Source: Cordilura impudica
Lineage: Eukaryota > Arthropoda > Insecta > Diptera > Scathophagidae
Direction: 5' to 3'
Assembly: GCA_963682025.1 (NCBI GenBank)
Contig: OY821521.1
Coordinates: 95,092,051 to 95,156,050 of the forward strand
DNA length: 64,000 nucleotides
The translations under genes were made by a program, and so were the position numbers. Positions 56,905-64,000 of this stretch are shown here, piece by piece. The notes beneath the pieces are model-generated. The model had not been told where the DNA came from and ran no database searches. It worked only from the letters and a program-made list of their open reading frames with translations. How positions within the stretch are numbered: the first letter of the stretch is position 1; each line of letters opens with the position of its first letter.

Positions 56905-57193
56905 TAGATGTCAGTAAAATTCGGTTTTTATGTGTTTACTACATCCATCAATTAGGTGTCCAAAAACACACTCTATAGGACAATTCTTAGTCATAGTCCC
57001 CATATAGAGCTGCATCCTGATCTTCACTTAAATCTATCAAAAATAAAAATATTACACAGACTTTTCTCAAATTTGGTTTGTATACGTTTTTGTAAAAAAT
57101 TAGTGACTTTACTAACTGTGGTCAGGATCAGCCCATTTTCCAACCTAGTCGCCATTTAAATATAGCATCCGATATGAACTTTTTCAGATTTAC

Positions 57194-58130
57194 AGGTGGA
57201 TAGAATAGTAGCCAATAGGCTGTGGAGGTTTATGGAAACGTACACACGTCTTGATAGCCGACAATTTGGCTTCAAAAGGGGAAAATCCATAATTTACCCA
57301 CTCTTATATATAGAATTGGCAGATATGTTATTATGGATCAACTTGCTTCCTGGATAATGAAATGAGTACACTTCATGACCATAGATTTATTTTTACTGAC
57401 GGATCAAAATACAACACTATTCTACCCGAATTTGACATAATTTATTTTGCAGAAATGATAGACTTATACGAAGCAATATAACACGTAGGGCAAAACAAAG
57501 GTAACTTTGCCAACTAATATATATAACACTAACCACAATATCTCTGAAATAATGAATCTATTAATATGTAACCTAAAAAAAATTAATTTGAGTACTTGGC
57601 CATTCTGGTGTAGAAGGTAACGAGTTCGCTGATCGGAATCAGAATTCTCAGAAAAGCTGAGAATTCCCCAATAATCACAACATCAAAGGTTGGGATAACT
57701 ATATCGTTCAAAAACTCATTGAACACTATAAAGGAAACCTAATACTCCAATCTGGTATCAAAAGTTAGTTCATGAAATGACTGACATACGCACCCTTTTA
57801 ATAAATATTACTGATTGCATGAATTGACATAATTAAATTCGAACGACTAAGACATTCTAAATTAACTCACGGACACTTGATAAACATGGATATCCCGTTC
57901 CAAATCTCTCTCTCACACATCCTTGTACATTGCCCAAAATTTACTAATGAAATACAAAATATTTGCAGTGGAACAAAACCAGTTAGAGCTTTATCTAACC
58001 CAAAGACTGAAAACATAAGGAAAATAACTAATTGCCTAAAACAAACAAATACATATAAGTTTATGCAAGATCTAACTCGTTATTATTGTACTAGTTAATT
58101 GTGTGGCGCCTAAGGCGCCCGTTTAAAAAT
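57194..58130 (+). pseudogene. Non-LTR retrotransposon relic, I-type with RNase H
   Basis: VDRIVANRLWRFMETYTRLD then SRQFGFKRGKSIIYPLLYIE (RT domain start, 57,195-57,325), followed by an internal deletion, FIFTDGSKYNT and AEMIDLYEAI (RNase H, about 57,387-57,480), and SLSHILVHCPKFTNEIQN (zinc region, about 57,908-57,960) running to a TAG at 58,096. The tail GCGCCTAAGGCGCCC-like hairpin and ATAAAAAAAAAC at 58,106-58,148 may be the 3' end. 58,149-58,424 has nothing firm. Confidence 0.6.
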
Positions 58131-58424
58131 GATGAATAAAAAAAAACATTAAATTTATGCCGTTTTCTTCTTTGACAAAAGATGTTGCCTTTTATTTGCC
58201 TTTTTTTTAGAGTATCTTTTGAATTAGGAGCAACCTTATCTTATACATCAATCGGTACATCATACATCAATAAAAGGCAAAATTTTTTGTCAGAAAAGAA
58301 AACGGCATTAAATACACGAAAAATTTATAATAAGTAAAATTTTTTTTAATATAGTATTAAATTTAAAATATATTATTACATATGTACATATGAAAAAAGA
58401 TTATGTTTATGGAAATTATATTTG

Positions 58425-59426
58425 ACCGAGTTCTGCATGAGTTACTAAAACTTTCTAAAATTGGTGTACATTCTCAAATGCTGATTTGGTTCCGCTATTA
58501 GTTAACGGGCAGATCTTGTGCTCAAATTTTTTCATTCCGACATTAGGTATTCCCCAAGGTTGGTTACTGTAATGAAAATTTAATGTAACTTTTATATGCC
58601 GATGATCTCAAGGTTTTTAAGCCAACTTACAACAGCAAAGATGTTTTAGAATTACAATATGATTTAGATAGATTTGTTTTATGGTCTGAACGTAATGGTC
58701 TTCCTTTCAATGTAGGAAAATGCCGCCAAATGACATTTCATAGATGTCGCCATATTTCATTAAGCCAATATTCAATAAAGGGTCAAGTCTTATCTGCAGT
58801 GAATGAAATTTTAGATTTAGGAGCGGTTTTTTTGATACTAAGCTTTTATTTTGTAATCATTTGAACTACATAGTACCAAAAGCTTATTCCCTTTTAAGTT
58901 TCATTCATCGCAACTCTGGTAATATCTTTGTCCGTTCCAAATTAGAGTATGCATCTTTCATTTGGAGTCCCAATGGTAATATCCACATTAAACGTGTTGA
59001 TAAAATACAGGTGAAATACGTTAACTTTACATTTTCCTTTTGAACCTTTTTTAATCCGCTTTCATCTTATGAAAATAGATGTCTTTGGTTATCTATGAAA
59101 TCTTTGGAAGATCGTTGGAATATCTCTTCATTATTGTTTTTCCATGGCATTATTTGTGGTTTAGTTGATTGTCCAGGTTTACTACATTTAATTAAATTTA
59201 TGGTACTTCAACGAAATTTGAGGAAAAGTGTGTTGTTTCATATTGATTTTTATAGGACTGAATATGCACTTAATGAGCCACTTACTAAATCCATGAGGTT
59301 ATTCAATAATTATTGTAATAATTTAGATATAAGTTTTGTAAATACTAAATTTAAAAACCAATTACATAAATTGTTGTAAATATTAAGTCGCTCGCCTGTG
59401 AGGATTAATTGTATCCATAGACTGAA
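58425..59426 (+). pseudogene. Jockey-group non-LTR reverse transcriptase relic
   Basis: LHELLKLSKIGVHSQMLIWF (about 58,433), FIPTLGIPQG (GIPQG, about 58,530-58,560), a deletion, ADDLKVFKPTYNSKDVLELQ (catalytic YADD region, about 58,600), FVLWSERNGLPFNVGKC, AYSLLSFIHRNSGNIFVRSK, LEYASFIWSPNGNIHIKRVD (about 58,945-59,005), and a C-terminal frame at 59,095-59,379. Several stops. The end AAATAAATAAATAC at 59,426 is a plausible 3' terminus. Endonuclease domain not present. Confidence 0.6.
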
Positions 59427-59516
59427 ATAAATAAATACTCGTACACATGAGTATCAAAACATAAAAATAATTTGGCAAAAAAGTTTTTCAATTTAGAATC
59501 TCTTGAAAAACTATAT

Positions 59517-59720
59517 TTCTAATTTGTTAAAATAATGATTGAAGATTTTAAATTTTCAAGGGCTAACAGAAACTAAAGTTGATATGTTTGTTTATCGAAA
59601 ATTTATAGTTTTTATTCAGTGTAAATGTAAATTACAAAAAAATATATTGCCACCAATATGTTGGAATATGTATAGATATAATTCTGGGCCAAGTCGTTTC
59701 AAAACGGATATAAATAGTAT
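59517..59720 (+). repeat. Direct repeat, left copy, flanking the hAT relic
   Basis: GATTGAAGATTTTAAATTTT, AAACTAAAGTTGATATGTTT, GTTGGAATATGTATAGATAT and TTTCAAAACGGA recur in the same order at 61,000-61,225. 59,721-60,133 has no other feature. Confidence 0.65.
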
Positions 59721-60133
59721 CTTTATATATAACTTTTCCACCTCTCTTCTGATATTAGAATAATTTAAATTTTAAACTTAAAATTGCACTATTTTTTCAA
59801 GTGCTTTTCAATACAGAGCTTTAAACGAAATCATAGTTACACAATAACAAAATCCACTCTCTACCAAAAAAAAAAAGAGAACGTGAGCGAACCATATCAA
59901 TCTGCAAATCGTCAGCTAAAATGCGAAAGGCAGGAGAAGCAAAAAACATCATAAAACAAAAACTGCTTCAAACTTAAAAGCCAAATTTTAGAATCAAGCT
60001 TAAAAACAAAGATGGATTTATTTATGAAAAAAAATTATGGGAAAATAGAAGTTTTTAAGTAATAAGCCGTAACTACAATACAAAATGTTAATTTAGCATT
60101 TTTTTTTGTTAGTTACGGCCTTTTGCATTTTAG

Positions 60134-60779
60134 GTGCCGAAATGTAGTGCAGCAAGAACTGTTCATTGGTGGTCGGCATTTCATAGCACTTTCAGAGAGC
60201 ACTTCACACATATACTTATGCTCCTTCATTTAGTCGTTGTTGAGACAGCGATGAATGCACATGCGGCGGATGCTTCTATGTTTTTTTCAGCAATTCTTAC
60301 CCAACAAACATTTCAAATTAATAGTGAATTACGAAAAATATATGAAGTTCGTTGGTTAAGCCGTGGTGATTGCCTAAAAAGATTATTTGGCAAACAAAAG
60401 AATCTTATAAAATTAGAATATATAACAACATTTGAGACACTTTTGTATAATTTTCAAGACAGGTTTAAAGATTTTGAAAATATACAACCATTGGTTGACC
60501 TTTTCGGAAACCCTTTCAATTGTGATGTAGCTAAGTACGATTTGATATACAAACGGAACTGATTATACTTCGAAGCGAATTAGCATTAGCCGAACTCAGA
60601 AAAAATTCGTTAAAATGTTTATCGTTGCTTCCTTGTACTTACCTCTATAAGCAAATTTTTTCAGACATAAAATTCATTTATTCCAAGCAACGCAATAAGT
60701 TAAGTTCGTCAAATTTAAAATACATTTTATTAATAAGAAATTCTCATAACAGTATATATACGGAGAATTTGTCAGTGTA
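60134..60779 (+). pseudogene. hAT transposase C-terminal relic
   Basis: Frame 1 (60,134-60,562): KIYEVRWLSRGDCLKRLF, ETLLYNFQDRFKDF and PLVDLFGNPFNCDV. After a shift near 60,555: TELIILRSELALAELRKNSL, LPCTYLYKQIFSDIKFIYSK and QRNKLSSSNLKYIL, stopping at TAA 60,777-60,779. These match the late part of hAT proteins of the ZBED/SCAND3-like type (VRWLSRG; the C-terminal dimerisation block 'S..TYLCE..FS.MK.IKSK.R..L'). The TTTTAG acceptor just before GTGCCG at 60,134 may mark an exon start. The DNA-binding domain and earlier catalytic blocks are not seen. Confidence 0.65.
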
Positions 60780-60999
60780 AATAAATCAGCTTATAAGTAT
60801 TAGAAGTTCCGTTTGTATATCAGTCTCGTTGTTAATTTATTTTCTACATTGGTAATGGTAATTTGAAACGCTCGATTTTTGTTTGCTGGGTAGTTCGCTC
60901 ACACAAAAAATCTCATTTTACGCTTTGCCGCATTTTCTGCTATTGTCGTTAGCAGTGCTGCTAATTTTGAGGATTTATATTTATTTCGACGATTTTTCA

Positions 61000-61225
61000 A
61001 TTTGTTAAAATGATTTGTTAAATTTGTTAATATGATGATTGAAGATTTTAAATTTTCAGTAGTATAAAAATTAAGATTTTTCAAGAGTTAACAATTAATG
61101 GCTTGCAGAAACTAAAGTTGATATGTTTGTTTTGATAGTTTTTATTCAGTGCAAATGTAAATAGCAAAAAATGTTGGAATATGTATAGATATAAGTCTGG
61201 GTCAAGTTGTTTCAAAACGGAAATA
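61000..61225 (+). repeat. Direct repeat, right copy
   Basis: Same series of blocks as 59,517-59,720, with small gaps. 60,823-60,999 and 61,226-61,670 carry nothing recognisable. Confidence 0.65.
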
Positions 61226-61673
61226 CCTTGAATATTATCTCCATTTAAGGTTTAAATTTTTATTACGGCGATACTTTAAACCTATATTATATGATTCAGC
61301 TATACATACATATCAATAAAACTATTTAGTTGATTGCTGTGTTTAATTTTTTTCGTTGAAATCTCATCACTTACACATTTTTTTATATATAAAAATAACC
61401 AATTAAATTTTATTGTTACCAATTAATTAAATTTTATTGTTACCTTCTAATTTATTGTTAAATAATTTTCTTGATGATTTCTTGTTTTAAAAATGACGAT
61501 TTTGGCGATTTAGATTCTAAAATTGTCAATTTTGAGAAGATTTTATTAGCATCACTGGTCGTTAACAAAGAAGAGAGAAAATTGTGTGTGTGTTTGTATA
61601 ATATGAAAAAGATTAAATTTTGTTTGTGTATTTCACATAGTACTGAGTGCGTGTATTATCTCAGCGTTATGCT

Positions 61674-61727
61674 ATCAGTCAGCCAGTCAGTCAGTCAGTC
61701 AGTCAGTCAGTCAGTCAATGAGTCAGG
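61674..61727 (+). repeat. CAGT microsatellite
   Basis: About 12 CAGT units, first ones imperfect (CAGC), ending in CAATGAGTCAGG. Confidence 0.9.
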
Positions 61728-61889
61728 GATCAGCGTAAATATATAATTTAACGAGTACGTAATAAGTATATGAAATTAACTGAATTATAAATATTGATCT
61801 GAAGGTCAAAGTAGGTATTGTACGAATCCATATATTACCTTTTAATTTAAAACTGTAAGTTAATAAATCGTAAATAAATAAATAAAATA

Positions 61890-62183
61890 AAAAAGGGTAC
61901 TTTTTAAAAAATTGTTATTTTTTCCGTTTTCAATAAAATTTGTTTTTCAAATGGTACTTTCGAAAATCAAATGGTACTTTCGAAAAAGTGTTCATTTAAA
62001 AAAACGGTACTTTTTTAAAATCAAGTACATTTTAAAAACAGGTGTACTTGTTTAAAAAAAGTTATTTTTTTAAGAAAAGGTAATTTTTAAGAAAATGTAT
62101 TTTTTTAAATGGGAGTAAGTTTTTAAGAAAAGGTACTTCTTTAAAAAAAGTACTTTTTTGAAAAGGTACTTCTTTATTAAACA
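61890..62183. repeat. Low-complexity GTACTTTTTTAAAA block
   Basis: Irregular GGTACTTTTTTAAAA, AAGTACATTTTAAAA and AAAGTTATTTTTTTAAG strings; the complement of those at 38,560-39,175. Resumes as GGGTACTCCTTTTAAGAAAA at about 62,909 after the HINE-A copy, so that copy inserted within it. Confidence 0.6.
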
Positions 62184-62908
62184 CATGTAAGAAAATTATG
62201 GGGTATTGGTCTAGACCGACCAATACCCCATACCATGCGTTTAAAAACCATATCTCTTAGGTCCAACTAAGTGGATATAGAAAATAAGCATAAACCAAAT
62301 TTGAGTTGCATTACTATTAATTTGTTGCCTGCAGATATGAAAAAGTTCACTTCGGATGTTATATTTATATGGGACAAGGTCGAAAAATGGACCGATCCTT
62401 ACCATATTTGGTAAGGTTAATTATTTTCTGCAAAAATATATACATACCGAATTTGTGAAAAATCTGTGCAATATTTTTTTTTTTTTTGATAGATTTAAGT
62501 TAAGATCGGGAAGCAGCTTTATAAGGAAGCTATGACTAAGCATAGTTCTAGGATAGATATAATGAACACACACACCAAAATTAACCAAGATCTATACGAA
62601 AATTTGGATCTTAAGGCAATTTAAGTCGATCTCAGAGGGGTCATTTGTAGGGGGATTAGGTCTGAACATGCACGGATTTTCAATAATTTCAATTACGTTT
62701 TTACTATGATTGATAAAAGTTTACACACCAAATTTCGTCTAAATATATTCATATTTGCGACCTGTAGTTTTAATTACAAGATTTACATGGCCACACAGGA
62801 CACACGGACGGACGGACAGACGCAGGTCATCGCTAAATCGACTCATAAAATGATCGGTATAATAAAAGATGGGTCTAAGACAAATATTATTCGTAGTTAT
62901 AAACATCA
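62184..62908 (-). mobile_element. HINE-A copy 11 with an enlarged terminal palindrome
   Basis: GTAAGAAAATTATG, then inverted arms GGGGTATTGGTC and GACCAATACCCC around TAGACC, then the body; GGACGGACGGACAGACG near 62,810. The TATACCC end is lost at about 62,908. Confidence 0.7.
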
Positions 62909-63010
62909 GCGGGTACTCCTTTTAAGAAAAGGCACTTGCTTAAGAAAAATAATATATTTTTTCTTTCTTCTTGCTGATTATCTTAATTATAACGGGATAA
63001 CGATAAAAAA

Positions 63011-63310
63011 ACAAGTAAGAAAATTATAGTCGGTCTAGACCGACTATACGATACCCTATACCATGCGTTTAGAAACCCTATCTCTTAGGCCCAACTAACT
63101 GGACATTGAAAATAAGCAAAAACCAAATTTGAGTGGGATTTTTATTAATTTTTTTGACTGCAGATATGAAAAAATTCATATCGGATGCTATATCTATAAA
63201 GGGACTAGGTCCAAAAATGGACCGATCCTGATCATGTTTGGTAAAGTCTCTTGTATTTTGCAAAAATATGTACAAACAAAATTTGAGAAGAATCAGTTCA
63301 ATATTTTTGT
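63011..63310 (-). mobile_element. HINE-A copy 12, cut by copy 13
   Basis: ACAAGTAAGAAAATTATAG, perfect 18-bp palindrome, and body up to CAATATTTTTGT, where the next copy begins. Confidence 0.75.
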
Positions 63311-64000
63311 TATACCCTATACCACTATGTGGTTTGGGTATAATGACTTTGTGCTGCTGTTTGTAACAACCAAAAATATTTGACCTAGACCCATCTTTAA
63401 TTATACCGATCGAATCAGAATCACTTTCTGAGTTGATTTAACAATGTCCGTCCGTCCGTCCGTCTGTGTGTCCATGTAAAGGTTGTAATCAAACTGCAGG
63501 TCGCAAATATGAACATATTTTGATGAAATTTGGTATATAAGTTTTTGTCGGCCATGGGATGAACGCTATTGAAATTGGTGAGAATCGGTCCATGTTCAGA
63601 CCTAGCCCCCATACAAATTACCCATATGAAATCGACATAAATTGCCATAAGATCCAAATTGTCATATAGATATTACTCAAATTGGGTTTGTATGCGTTCA
63701 TTACATCCACTAATGAGTAGTCCAAAAATGATCCCTTTGACCCCATATAGAGCTGCTTCCCGATCTTCACTTAAATCTATTAAAAAACAAAAATATTGAA
63801 CTGATTCTTCTCAAATTTTGTTTGTACATATTTTTGCAAAATACAAGAGACTTTACCAAACATGATCAGGATCGGTCCATTTTTGGACCTAGTCCCTTTA
63901 TAGATATAGCATCCGATATGAATTTTTTCATATCTGCAGCCAAAAAAATTAATAAAAATCCCACTCAAATTTGGTTTTTGCTTATTTTCAATGTCCAGTT
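63311..64000 (+). mobile_element. HINE-A copy 13 (runs off the window)
   Basis: Begins TATACCCTATACCACTATGT and closely matches copy 1 (211-984) through GTCCGTCCGTCCGTC to the window end, about 85 bp short of its 3' end. It is in inverse orientation to copy 12. Confidence 0.8.

Larger units (their letters stand above)
55830..57193 (+). mobile_element. HINE-A copy 10, split by a mariner-like element
   Basis: ATTTTGATGAAATTTGGTAT at 55,832 to CATATAAAGG, then after the insert GATGTCAGTAAAATTCGG to GCATCCGATATGAACTTTTT. Both outer ends are missing. The insertion target is the CATATA stretch near 55,975. Confidence 0.7.

Noticed and set aside
1..64000. tRNA, rRNA or snRNA genes
   Set aside because: I looked for tRNA B-box-like GGTTCGA motifs and cloverleaf context and for rRNA-like GC-rich blocks and found nothing convincing. 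A covariance-model scan would be needed to exclude them.

Overview
The window looks like a TE-rich euchromatic or pericentric segment of a higher dipteran genome, most likely a calyptrate fly. This rests on the AT-rich composition, a Drosophila-style TATA + Inr core promoter, dipteran mini-me/DINE-1-like repeats with GTCY tracts, and a fly-type ZIP zinc transporter. The species cannot be named from this sequence alone.

Only one host gene is convincingly present. It is a SLC39/ZIP zinc transporter on the + strand, with a core promoter at about 24,957-24,993, a main coding exon at 25,474-26,686 and a short terminal coding exon at 51,732-51,844. The exons join in phase to give 441 aa, and the intron between them is about 25 kb and consists almost wholly of transposon debris. 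Everything else that codes is mobile or decayed.

Layout. 1-2.4 kb: an unidentified coding remnant split by two HINE-A repeats. 2.7-6.3 kb: a complete DNA transposon with 0.4-kb inverted repeats and an unnamed transposase-like gene. 7-8.8 kb: another decayed multicopy protein, split by HINE-A. 9.26-14.5 kb: a 5.3-kb TTTTTAA heptamer array attached to a mini-me/HINE-B element. 15.4-17.3, 21.8-23.0 and 36.3-37.3 kb: canonical Helitrons (TC...CTAG with a 3' hairpin) carrying about 143-bp tandem units. 17.4-24.6 kb: relics of several families, including a DD37E Tc1-like gene. 26.7-51.7 kb (ZIP intron): HINE copies, a Tigger/pogo relic, an I-type RNase H relic, foldback elements, a second, older copy of the 2.7-kb transposon family, and a second heptamer array lying between duplicated HINE-B 3' ends. 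52-64 kb: two DD41D mariner-like copies (one with an open frame but no first catalytic Asp), two non-LTR relics, a hAT relic and many HINE-A copies.

Two HINE families recur. HINE-A is about 770 bp, starts TATACCCTATACCAC and ends with an 18-bp palindrome then CTTACTTG. HINE-B is mini-me-like, starts TATACCCTCCAC and ends with a TTCGGC hairpin then CTTACTTG. In this report the HINE strand is the one running from the TATACCC end to the CTTACTTG end. Superfamily names for HINEs and relics come from remembered motifs, not from searches.
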